A stretch of 64,000 nt of DNA from Hyphomonadaceae bacterium UBA5336 (GTDB taxonomy: Bacteria; Pseudomonadota; Alphaproteobacteria; Caulobacterales; Hyphomonadaceae), in contig DHQO01000023.1 of the NCBI GenBank assembly GCA_002408125.1, positions 186,001 through 250,000 on the forward strand, in the 5' to 3' direction. The translations under genes and the position numbers were made by a program. Positions within the stretch are counted from its first letter, which is position 1, and every line of letters begins with the position of its first letter. Below are positions 32,462-40,235 of the stretch, one piece after another. The notes under the pieces were generated by a model. That model saw nothing but the letters and a program-made list of their open reading frames with translations, ran no database searches and was not told the DNA's origin.

Positions 32462-32836
32462 ATGGCAAGCGCAATCGGTCCTGATTTTGTCGCCCTTCAG
32501 GTCAGGGACATGGAGAAAGCAGCAGGCTTCTTCGAGGATATTCTGGGGCTGGAGCGTGTTCCTCAAAGCCCGCCAGACGCCATTGTCTTCAAGACCCGGC
32601 CCATTCCCTTTGCGCTCAGGAAGCCGCTGGTCGATCTGGATGCGGCCAGTCATCTCGGCTGGGGAGTCGCGCTCTGGATTGCGTGCGACGATGCAGCCGC
32701 CCTGCATGAGAAGGCCGTCGCGAACGGAGTGCCCATCCTCGTTCCGCCAGGCCCCAGCCCGTTCGGCGTGTTCTTCACCTGCCGTGGCCCGGAAGGCTAT
32801 GGCCTGACCCTGCACACCGCCGAGGTGAAGGGATGA
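32462..32836 (+). CDS. VOC (glyoxalase/bleomycin-resistance-like) protein
   Basis: The 124-residue single-VOC-domain protein has DFVALQVRDMEKAAGFFEDI at the start and PFGVFFTCRGPEGYGLTLHT at the end, the paired beta-alpha-beta modules of the fold. Metal-ligand positions are not clearly conserved, so an enzyme, a binding protein or a resistance protein are all possible. The gene is preceded by a perfect palindrome and overlaps the EVE gene by 4 bases. Confidence 0.78.
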   Translation: MASAIGPDFVALQVRDMEKAAGFFEDILGLERVPQSPPDAIVFKTRPIPFALRKPLVDLDAASHLGWGVALWIACDDAAALHEKAVANGVPILVPPGPSPFGVFFTCRGPEGYGLTLHTAEVKG

Positions 32837-33294
32837 GCCGGTACTGGATCGGCGTGGCAAGCCGCGACCATGTCCTCAAGGGTGTGGAGGGCGGCTTCTG
32901 CCAGTACTGCCACGGCATGGCATGGCCGATCCGCAAGCTCAGCAATGGCGACGGCATTGTCTACTATTCGCCGCGCACCGAGAGGCGCGGCGGAGATCCG
33001 GTTCAGGGCTTCACCGCCATCGGAGAGGTCACTGACAATACGCCAAGGCAGGTCGAAATGGCGCCGGGATTTGTACCCATGCGCTGTACGGTCGAGTTTG
33101 TGAGCTGCCAGGAGACGCCGATTCGGCAGCTCCTTGATCATCTCGATTTCTCACGCGGCAATCCGAACTGGGGCTATCTCATGCGGCGCGGCTTCTTTGA
33201 GATTTCTCAGGCCGACTTTGAAATGATCGCCCAGGCGATGAAAGCTGTATGGCAAACCGGCCAGTCAGGTGCCGACAGGTCTTCCGCAGCCTAG
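32833..33294 (+). CDS. EVE-domain protein
   Basis: The 153-residue protein begins MSRYWIGVASRDHVLKGVEG, has GDGIVYYSPRTE near residue 38 and FTAIGEVTDNTPRQVEM near 60, and ends in a module around YLMRRGFFEISQADFEMI. This matches the PUA-like EVE fold, which binds modified bases or nucleotides. Its translation is coupled to a VOC gene under a MarR operator, an unusual setting for this domain. Confidence 0.82.
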   Translation: MSRYWIGVASRDHVLKGVEGGFCQYCHGMAWPIRKLSNGDGIVYYSPRTERRGGDPVQGFTAIGEVTDNTPRQVEMAPGFVPMRCTVEFVSCQETPIRQLLDHLDFSRGNPNWGYLMRRGFFEISQADFEMIAQAMKAVWQTGQSGADRSSAA

Positions 33295-33313
33295 GCAGGC
33301 AACAGCCGGGCCG

Positions 33314-34075
33314 TCACAAGGCGCCTTCGATCTCGACCGAGGTACCGGTGATCCGTGCGCGCACGCCATAGACCTCGGCGAGGCGCTGTTCGGTGAGCGT
33401 CTCGGCAGATGGGCCATCAGCGATAATCCGGCCGTTCTGCATCCAGACCATGCGGCTGGCATAGCGCGCGGCTAGCGCAATATCATGCAGCACGACGAGG
33501 GCGCCACCGCCCTTGGCGACGAACTGGCGGACCATGTCCATCACGCGGAACTGGTGGCGTGGATCGAGTGCGGCAACCGGTTCGTCGGCCACGAGCAGCG
33601 GCGTTTCGGACGCGAAGGCACGCGCGCAGTGGACACGCGCGAGTTCCCCCCCGGAGAGCGTGTCCGTCTCGCGTTCTGCGAAGTCGGCGAGATCGTATTG
33701 CGCGATGGCCACGTCGACGGCGGTGGCGTCGGCCGCGCTCAGTCGGCCGGGAGCTGCGCCATAGGCATAGCGGCCGAGGGCGATCACGTCGCGCACGGTG
33801 TTCGGCCAGGCGAGCGGGCGCTGCTGCGGGAGGTAGGCGATAAGGCGGGCCCGTTGCATGGGCGAGAGATGCGCGGTGTCCATGCCGTCCAGGGTGGCTG
33901 TGCCGCCAGCGCGCTTTTCAAGACCGAGCGCGGCGCGCAACAGGCTGGTCTTGCCCGCGCCATTGGGGCCGAGCAGGGCGACGAGCTCGCCGGGCACGAG
34001 CCGGAGATTTGCCGCCTGCACAAGGACAGCATCTCCGGCTTTCACGGTCAGGTCGCTTGTGACGAGGTCAACCAT
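33314..34075 (-). CDS. btuD: Vitamin B12 ABC transporter ATP-binding protein
   Basis: A 253-residue ABC ATPase of the FecE/BtuD group: Walker A GPNGAGKTSLL (near residue 35), signature LSGGELARVHCARAF (near 140) and Walker B LLVADEPVAALD (near 157). The preceding permease overlaps it by 8 bases. Cobalamin specificity is inferred from the riboswitch and btuB at the head of the operon. Confidence 0.87.
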   Translation of the reverse strand: MVDLVTSDLTVKAGDAVLVQAANLRLVPGELVALLGPNGAGKTSLLRAALGLEKRAGGTATLDGMDTAHLSPMQRARLIAYLPQQRPLAWPNTVRDVIALGRYAYGAAPGRLSAADATAVDVAIAQYDLADFAERETDTLSGGELARVHCARAFASETPLLVADEPVAALDPRHQFRVMDMVRQFVAKGGGALVVLHDIALAARYASRMVWMQNGRIIADGPSAETLTEQRLAEVYGVRARITGTSVEIEGAL

Positions 34076-35060
34076 TCAGGGTGCGCCTCCGCATCGCGAT
34101 CCAGACAAAGGCCGGCGCGCCGATCAGGGCGGCGACGACGCCGAGCTTCAGCTCATTCGTCGTCGGCAGGATCCGCACACCGATATCGGCGAGCACAAGG
34201 ATCAGCCCGGCCAGCAGGGCGGACGGGATCAGCGAGCGCGCCGGATCATGCTTCACGAAGGGCCGGACGATATGCGGCGCGATGATGCCGACAAAGCCGA
34301 TTGCGCCGGCCAATGCCACGGCTCCACCGGTGGCCAACCCCGCGCCGAGCACGGTGAGAATGCGTTGGCGACGGAGGTTAAGGCCGACCCCGCTGGCGGC
34401 TTCCTCGCCAAGCGTAAGCGCAGAAAGGCCGCGCCGGGAGAGGAGCAGGATCGCTGTGCCCGCGATCAGGAAGGGCGCGGCAAAGCCGATCTCGACAAAG
34501 CTGCGATTGGCCACCGAGCCCAGCATCCAGTTGATCATGTCCGACAGGGTGAAGGGGTTGGGCGCGAGGTTCATGAGCAGGCTCATGGCCGCGCCGGTAA
34601 AGCTCGAAAGGCCCACCCCGATCAGGATCAGCGTTACGACCGAGCGCGTGCGGATCGCGGCCAGGGCGATCAGGGCGGTTGCCGCCAGTGCACCAATGAT
34701 TGCTGCCAGGGGCAGGACCCAGGGCGAGAGCGCCACCAGGCCGTAATAGATCGAGACGGTCGCGAACAGGGAGGCCGAGGCCGAGACGCCAAGCACGCCC
34801 GGCTCGGCCAGCGGGTTGCGCAACAGGCCCTGCAATGCTGCCCCGCTGATGCCGAGCGCAGCTCCGGTCACGAAGGCTGCCAGCGCGCGCGGCAGGCGGA
34901 TCTGCCAGATCACGAGCCGATCGCTGGTATCGGCGCCACCAAACAGGGCAGCCAGAACGCGGCCAGCGGGCAGGGGCGTCGAGCCGAGCAGGCAGGCCGC
35001 GAAGATGGCGAGCAGCGTGGCGGCGATCAGGCCGGGAATGAGGTAACCGCGGGCAGTCAT
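34068..35060 (-). CDS. btuC: Vitamin B12 ABC transporter permease (FecCD/BtuC family)
   Basis: The 330-residue protein has about ten membrane segments and BtuC/FecCD landmarks: IWQIRLPRALAAFVTGAALG near residue 48, GAALQGLLRNPLAEPGVLG near 72, and GFVGIIAPHIVRPFVKHDPA near 255. The start codon overlaps the binding-protein stop by 4 bases, and the end overlaps the ATPase start. Confidence 0.88.
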   Translation of the reverse strand: MTARGYLIPGLIAATLLAIFAACLLGSTPLPAGRVLAALFGGADTSDRLVIWQIRLPRALAAFVTGAALGISGAALQGLLRNPLAEPGVLGVSASASLFATVSIYYGLVALSPWVLPLAAIIGALAATALIALAAIRTRSVVTLILIGVGLSSFTGAAMSLLMNLAPNPFTLSDMINWMLGSVANRSFVEIGFAAPFLIAGTAILLLSRRGLSALTLGEEAASGVGLNLRRQRILTVLGAGLATGGAVALAGAIGFVGIIAPHIVRPFVKHDPARSLIPSALLAGLILVLADIGVRILPTTNELKLGVVAALIGAPAFVWIAMRRRTLNG

Positions 35061-35902
35061 TCCGCTCCCCCTTCCGCCAATGCCTCAACGGCGTCGAGAA
35101 TGAACCAGGCGCCACAGGCCGTCCACGCGCCCTCAATTGGCACAAGGGCCTGCTTGCGCATCTGCCGGTGGGCGATGGGGTGGTTGATCGGGCTCCAGGC
35201 ATCCAGTGCCCTGTTGCTACGGTCGAAAAAGGCCGCCGCGATGAGATCGGGCTGCTCATAGGCCAGGCGTTCGAGCGGGATGGTGTGCCAGCCGGGCCGG
35301 GATTCGAAATTCTCGTAGCCAGCGGTGGCCAGCATTTCGTGGATCAGCGAGCCCGGTCCGGTGGTAACCCCGGCCGATGTCATATAGAGGGCCGTCTTGC
35401 CATTGCCAGCCGGGTCCAGGCTGGTGAGGCGCGAGCGGAACTCCTCAGCGAGCGCTTCACCCCGCGCGCTCTGGCCGAGGCCGTCGGCCATCTGCCGGAC
35501 AAGGTCCGGTACTGAGCCGGGGCCATCGCCATTGAGATTGGAGGTCCAGCCCACATTCAGCACAGGCACTCCAGCGCGCTCGAAGAAGGCGGCTGCATTG
35601 GGGCCGCCACCATAGGCGCGCACGATGAGATCGGGCTTGAGGATCAGCACGTCTTCCGCGTTCGGGCGCACCGTTGGCACACCCTTGGCGGCCTCGCGCA
35701 TATAGGAAAAGTCCTTCATGCCATCGGGCGAGATGGCGAGGATCTGCTCGCGGTCGGCGAGTTTCAGGACATACTGGTCGGCGCAATAGTCGAGACTGAC
35801 GATCCGCGTCGGGCGGGTGCTGTCATTGGTGTGCGGCGTGGGAGGCGCGCCGCAGGCCGCCATGGCAAGGCCGCAGAAAACGAGGATCGCCAGTCTCATC
35901 AT
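35057..35902 (-). CDS. btuF: Cobalamin-binding lipoprotein (BtuF-like)
   Basis: A 281-residue solute-binding protein with a lipobox (LAMAAC, Cys near residue 17) and the class III fold: TRIVSLDYCADQYVLKLADR near residue 32, LKPDLIVRAYGGG near 87, and a long backbone helix. It delivers the ligand taken up by the TonB receptor to the BtuCD pair. Only 3 bases separate it from btuB. The fold is shared with siderophore binders; the cobalamin assignment rests on context. Confidence 0.82.
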   Translation of the reverse strand: MMRLAILVFCGLAMAACGAPPTPHTNDSTRPTRIVSLDYCADQYVLKLADREQILAISPDGMKDFSYMREAAKGVPTVRPNAEDVLILKPDLIVRAYGGGPNAAAFFERAGVPVLNVGWTSNLNGDGPGSVPDLVRQMADGLGQSARGEALAEEFRSRLTSLDPAGNGKTALYMTSAGVTTGPGSLIHEMLATAGYENFESRPGWHTIPLERLAYEQPDLIAAAFFDRSNRALDAWSPINHPIAHRQMRKQALVPIEGAWTACGAWFILDAVEALAEGGAE

Positions 35903-35905
35903 GGC

Positions 35906-37783
35906 CTATCTCAGCCTCAGCCCGATATAGGCGCCGGCGCCAGGCCCATAATAGCCGAATACATCCGTCACCTCCTCGTCGAACAGATTATCCCCACGCA
36001 GCGTGATGGCGAGCCTTTCGCTCACTGGGATCTCCGCTGTCACCGAGGCCATGGCATAGGAGTCGAGTGTGACCCGGGTTGACGGGAATGTCCCGAAATT
36101 GAAATCGTCCTGCGCGCCGACATAGTCCAGGGCGGCGCCGATTTTCAGACCATCCTCATTTGCAAGCCAGTTTGCCGAGACACTGGCCGTGGTTTCCGGG
36201 ACACGGATTTCGTCACTGCCATCGTCGGCCGAACTCTCCACCCTTGTGACCTGGCCGGCCAAAGCGAGCTGCCGGGTCGGGCTCCAGCGCGCGGCAAGTT
36301 CGACCCCTGAGCGCTTGCTGTCAGCGGCCCGGTTGTCCGGCGTTGACAGGAAGTCCGGCGTGTAGGCGGTGTAGATCTCGTCCTCCAGTTCTGCTTCGAA
36401 CACGGTCACCGACGCGCCGAAGCGGTCCCATTCCTGATCCCAGCCGACTTCCCAGCTCGTTGATTTTTCAGGTTCGAGGTCCGGATTGCCTGTAAAGCTG
36501 CCCGGATAGAAGCCGAACAGTTCGGTGAAGGTCGGGTTCTTGACCCCGGTACCAAGCGATCCGCGCAGGCGCCCGCCGAAACCGAAACCATAGGCCGCCC
36601 CCGCGCGCCAGGTCACGGCATTTTCGAACGCCCCGTCATTGTCATCGAAGCGGACCGAGGCATTTACGCTGAGCCGGCCGATCTGCGCGCGATATTCCGC
36701 CGCCGCGCCGAAAGTTTCGAAACTCTGGCTCTGATTCGGATCGCCGAAGGCGAGATCCATCGACTGGCGCTCATAGTCTTCCTGTTCGAAATCGAGAACC
36801 GCGCTCAGCGTCTGGTGGACATCATCGCCTCCGATTGCGATGGACGGGCTCCACGCAAGCTTGGTGCGCTCGCCCAGTGTTGAATCGGTGTAGGTGCCGT
36901 CGGCGCGGTTTGTCCGATCGACACGATTGTAATTGGCACGGAAGACGTGATCGACCGGCCCGGTGCGGCCGGCAAGAGCGATGCCGAGGATGGATTGCTC
37001 GGCCGCCGTTTCGCGATCGACATCATCGAGAAGACCATCGAAATCGGTATCGCTGTCGAATTGTGAGTCCGACTCTCTATACGTCGCGAGCATGGTTGCG
37101 TCCCAGCCTTGGCCGAGGGTGAGCGTGGCGCGCAAGAGGCCAGAGCGGCTGTCGGAGCCATCCGTTTCGCCGTCGAGGCCGGCGCTATCGACGCCCTGGG
37201 TCGTGAACCCGGCCATGGCGCCGCCGAAGCTATAGGCCTCACCGGCCATGCCGAAGCCTGCCGAACCGCGAAAAGTGTCATGTGAACCGGCCTCGGCCCC
37301 TACGTTGAGACCGGCCTGGCCGGAGGTATAAAGGCCGATCACGCCGCCGATTGCGTCAGAACCATGCAGCGAGGATTGTTCGCCACGCAGGACTTCGACG
37401 CGCTCCAGATCCAGCCCCGAAAGCAGGGCGAAGTCGGTCTCGCCGGTCACCGGGTCGGAAAACTCGACCCCATCGAGGAGGACCAGTGTGTGATTGGCTT
37501 CGGCGCCGCGAATGCGCACCTGGGTCAGTCCGCCAAGGGCGCCGGACCGCGAAATCGCGACCCCCGGTGCCGCGCGCAGCTGATCGGCGAGGAAGGGTGT
37601 GTCGCGGATGTCCAGGTCTTCCTGCGACAAGATTGCGATGTCTTCGGTCAGGGTGTCGCCGGGAACCGGCCGCAGCCCGGAGACCATGACCGTATCGAGC
37701 CGCTGTTCGGAAGACTCCTGGGCTGTGGCGAATGTGAATGCCGGAAGGATGGTCGATCCGGCCAGTAACAAGGTTCTGAGCAA
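35906..37783 (-). CDS. btuB: TonB-dependent vitamin B12 receptor (BtuB-like)
   Basis: The 625-residue receptor has a signal peptide (to about residue 21), TonB-box region LDTVMVSGLRPVPGD, plug motif LRGEQSSLHGSDAIGGVIGL (near residue 133) and a short barrel typical of BtuB. Strands end with LRGDNLFDEEVTDVFGYYGP and GAYIGLRLR. A cobalamin riboswitch lies just upstream on the same strand, which strongly supports cobalamin as ligand. Confidence 0.92.
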   Translation of the reverse strand: MLRTLLLAGSTILPAFTFATAQESSEQRLDTVMVSGLRPVPGDTLTEDIAILSQEDLDIRDTPFLADQLRAAPGVAISRSGALGGLTQVRIRGAEANHTLVLLDGVEFSDPVTGETDFALLSGLDLERVEVLRGEQSSLHGSDAIGGVIGLYTSGQAGLNVGAEAGSHDTFRGSAGFGMAGEAYSFGGAMAGFTTQGVDSAGLDGETDGSDSRSGLLRATLTLGQGWDATMLATYRESDSQFDSDTDFDGLLDDVDRETAAEQSILGIALAGRTGPVDHVFRANYNRVDRTNRADGTYTDSTLGERTKLAWSPSIAIGGDDVHQTLSAVLDFEQEDYERQSMDLAFGDPNQSQSFETFGAAAEYRAQIGRLSVNASVRFDDNDGAFENAVTWRAGAAYGFGFGGRLRGSLGTGVKNPTFTELFGFYPGSFTGNPDLEPEKSTSWEVGWDQEWDRFGASVTVFEAELEDEIYTAYTPDFLSTPDNRAADSKRSGVELAARWSPTRQLALAGQVTRVESSADDGSDEIRVPETTASVSANWLANEDGLKIGAALDYVGAQDDFNFGTFPSTRVTLDSYAMASVTAEIPVSERLAITLRGDNLFDEEVTDVFGYYGPGAGAYIGLRLR

Positions 37784-37834
37784 GTCTCATACTCCGTGTC
37801 GCGCACGCAAAAGCGCGCGGCTTTGCAAGACGAA

Positions 37835-37857
37835 GGCTGCTTGCAAGCCAAGCAGCC
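37835..37857 (-). promoter_or_regulatory. Hairpin between cobalamin aptamer and btuB
   Basis: Perfect 9-bp arms GGCTGCTTG and CAAGCAGCC with a 5-base loop lie in the leader between the riboswitch aptamer and the btuB start. No strong U tract follows. It could be part of the expression platform, but this is uncertain. Confidence 0.35.
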
Positions 37858-37929
37858 GGCGAATTGTCGTGAAACGGAGGATGGCTCCGCCGCCCGCTGG
37901 CTTGTCCCGGCCTTGGGCAAACGACGCGA

Positions 37930-38105
37930 TGGCAGGTCTCCTGGCTCGCCGATCAATGCTTCTGGCCGCCTTCCCAGAGCCCGCGGGCTCCAGTGGCTTG
38001 ATTGGCCATCAGCTCCTGGCTGACAGTTGCGGGTACAGCGCCGGATTTACGCCGGCTTCCCTCTTAGCCCCCGGTTAGGGGAGCACCATCTGGCGGCGGT
38101 TTTTG
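37930..38105 (-). ncRNA. Cobalamin riboswitch
   Basis: Read on the minus strand, the conserved cobalamin-riboswitch elements occur in order: GGTGCTCCCC at the 5' side, GGGAAGCCGGCG then TAAATCCGGCGCTGTACCCG, AACTGT, the B12 box AGCCACTG (plus-strand 37991-37998), GGGAAGG, and the closing GAGCCAGGAGACCTGCC ending near 37932. It precedes btuB by about 150 bases and should shut the btuBFCD operon off when adenosylcobalamin is plentiful. Confidence 0.95.
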
Positions 38106-38260
38106 GTGCAAGCGCGAAATCTGTCAATAGGGCAGTCGATCCCGGCTGACGGCCTGTCGGCGCTTTCCAATGGTCAGATCCGCAGACTGTGCAAGCGGTC
38201 TGTATACCGCAAATGCATCGTTGCAGTCTGTTTTTCGATTAGCGGTAAGCGAGCCTGAAT

Positions 38261-38278
38261 ATTATCAATTTCGATAAT
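38261..38278. promoter_or_regulatory. Palindrome in front of the AtuA-family gene
   Basis: ATTATC, six bases AATTTC, then GATAAT: a perfect 6-bp inverted repeat that also fits a loose LysR T-N11-A pattern. It lies 36 bases before the start at 38315 in an AT-rich stretch unlike the neighbouring coding DNA. No binder is proven. The LysR gene at 43983 is one candidate. Confidence 0.45.
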
Positions 38279-38314
38279 GAAAATGCCGCGACGGCAAAAC
38301 AAAAGGGAAGCAAC

Positions 38315-39721
38315 ATGACAACATCCTCCGATTTCTCGCCGGTGAAGATCTACGTACCTGTGGGATCGTTGGGTGTCGGTATCTTCCCCGAAGAGGTCGA
38401 GATCGCCCTGTCGCGCGGACCTCATGCGATGGCGATGGATGCCGGCTCGACCGATAGCGGCGCGGCCTATCTCGCCAAGGGGGTTTCCAAGAACAATCGC
38501 CGCGCGGTGAAGGCTGACCTTGAGCTGCTGATGGCTGCCCAGAAGAAGGCCAGTATCCCGATCCTGATCGGGACCAGTGGCCAGGCCGGGGGCGACCTCA
38601 ATGTCAACTGGACGCGCGATATCGTCCTCGAGGTCGCAGAAGAGCTTGGCTACGCTCCCAAGATCGCGGTGCTCTATTCCGAGCAGTCCCCTCAGATCGT
38701 CAAGAAGAAGCTGGCCGAAGGAAAGATTTCAAACCTCCCGCCGCTCGGCGACCTAACGGAAGAGACAATCGACAAATGCCTGCACATTGTCGCGCTCATG
38801 GGCCCCGAGCCCTATTTCGCGGCGCTGGAGGCCGGAGCCGACATCATTATCGGTGGACGCACATCCGATCCGGCCGTGATCGGGGCGTTCGGCCTCTGGA
38901 AGGGCGCGCCGCCGGCTGCCTGCTGGCATGCCGGCAAGGTCAGCGAATGCGGCGGTCAGTCGACTTCCATGACCACCGGCCAGCGCGGCGTCTTCATCGA
39001 GATCCACGAGGATGGTTTCGATATCGAACCGCTTGCGCCTGAGGCAAAGGCCACGGTGCACTCGATTTCCGGTCACTTGCTGTACGAAAACAAGGACCCC
39101 TGGCGCCTGACCGAGCCGGGCGGCGTGCTTGATTCGACAAACTCGAAATACGAGCAGCTCACCGATACCAAGGTGCGCGTTACGGGAACCCGTTGGGAGC
39201 CCAAACCCTACACGATGAAACTGGAAGGCGCTTCCGGCAGCCTGTTCCAGACGATCATGATCATCGGCATCACCGATCCGAACGTGCTGGCCGAACCGCA
39301 GGTTTTCCATGACCGGATGGTGAGCGTTCTCAATGCTCGCGCCCTGTCGGCGACCGATGCAGAGGAGGGCGACTTCCACATCTCCGTGCGCATGTATGGC
39401 TGGAATGGTGTGAATGGCGTACCGCCGCCGCCCGATACACCGAGGCCGCGCGAGATCGGCGCAATGTGCGTGATCACGGCGAAAAGCCAGGAGATGGCGA
39501 GCGAGATCGCCAAGGCCTGTAATCCCTATTTCTTCCACATGCCGATCCGCGACGGACTGGAACTGCCGAGCTATGGCCTTGCCTTCACGCCGGCCGATAT
39601 CGATCGCGGGCCGGTCTACCAGTTCGAGCTGAACCATGTGGTCAGCGTCGACGATCCCATGGAGCTGGTGCGCATGGAATTTGTGGATGTCGCCGCAGTC
39701 CGGGAGAATGTCGATGCCTAA
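38315..39721 (+). CDS. AtuA-family protein (DUF1446)
   Basis: The 468-residue protein opens with KIYVPVGSLGVG and has MDAGSTDSGAAYLAKG near residue 41, PILIGTSGQAGGD near 82, and EAGADIIIGGRTSDPAVIGA near 172. All are typical of the AtuA/DUF1446 family named after acyclic terpene utilisation. The family is widespread in catabolic clusters without citronellol genes, and none of the partner atu genes is here. The following DUF4387 gene overlaps by 8 bases, a pairing seen as one functional unit. The reaction is not known to me. Confidence 0.85.
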   Translation: MTTSSDFSPVKIYVPVGSLGVGIFPEEVEIALSRGPHAMAMDAGSTDSGAAYLAKGVSKNNRRAVKADLELLMAAQKKASIPILIGTSGQAGGDLNVNWTRDIVLEVAEELGYAPKIAVLYSEQSPQIVKKKLAEGKISNLPPLGDLTEETIDKCLHIVALMGPEPYFAALEAGADIIIGGRTSDPAVIGAFGLWKGAPPAACWHAGKVSECGGQSTSMTTGQRGVFIEIHEDGFDIEPLAPEAKATVHSISGHLLYENKDPWRLTEPGGVLDSTNSKYEQLTDTKVRVTGTRWEPKPYTMKLEGASGSLFQTIMIIGITDPNVLAEPQVFHDRMVSVLNARALSATDAEEGDFHISVRMYGWNGVNGVPPPPDTPRPREIGAMCVITAKSQEMASEIAKACNPYFFHMPIRDGLELPSYGLAFTPADIDRGPVYQFELNHVVSVDDPMELVRMEFVDVAAVRENVDA

Positions 39722-40022
39722 GGTTAGCGAAGTTTGCCGTCAGGTGCGCTCGAAAGTGGCGGGACCGTTCTGGGTCACCATGGATCTCATGTTCGACAGT
39801 CAGGAGAGCTATGAGCGCTATTGCCAGAGCCCGGCCCTGAGCGCGGAGAATATCGGCAGGATTTACGATGTGGATGCGGCCAAGGTGATGCACTTCCCAG
39901 TGCCAAACCTGCATGTGCTCAAGATTTCCTATCCCCGGAAGATGCCCCAGGGCGGGGTGGAAGAGCGCGATCTCCATTCAGGCCAGCAGTACACGTACAT
40001 CATGGACCTGGAATTGGGTTGA
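39714..40022 (+). CDS. DUF4387-family small subunit
   Basis: A 102-residue protein whose ATG lies inside the end of the AtuA-family gene. It has SKVAGPFWVTMDLMFDS near residue 14, IGRIYDVDAAKVMHFPVPNL near 46, and FPVPNLHVLKISYPR, the pattern of DUF4387. It most likely forms a complex with the AtuA-type protein. The gene was easy to miss because a longer frame starts earlier inside its partner. Confidence 0.8.
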   Translation: MPKVSEVCRQVRSKVAGPFWVTMDLMFDSQESYERYCQSPALSAENIGRIYDVDAAKVMHFPVPNLHVLKISYPRKMPQGGVEERDLHSGQQYTYIMDLELG

Positions 40023-40118
40023 ATGGAGGGCTAGCGGACAAGGCATAAAGGCCGGGGCGCCATTCTCGCCGATTTGACGGCGCTAAAGAGCCCCTCATCC
40101 GATCTCACCAATCGCACT

Positions 40119-40140
40119 CACTGGCGATCGCACGCCAGTG
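40119..40140. repeat. Perfect inverted repeat upstream of TonB receptor
   Basis: CACTGGCG, spacer ATCGCA, then CGCCAGTG. The 8-bp arms are perfect. It lies about 97 bases after the DUF4387 stop and 96 bases before the receptor start. It could be a terminator stem (no U tract follows) or an operator for the receptor. Confidence 0.5.
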
Positions 40141-40235
40141 GCCGGTGGAGTTCGGCCCGCGATCGCGCCCGGGCGTGTTTGCAAAAAGAAGAATAAGCAT
40201 GAGCGCAAAAGCGCACAGTTTCGGGAGGACAATTC

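Noticed and set aside
38315..40022. Acyclic terpene (citronellol) utilisation cluster
   Set aside because: Only the AtuA-family gene and a DUF4387 gene are present, with none of the other atu genes. Context is carboxylic acid metabolism.
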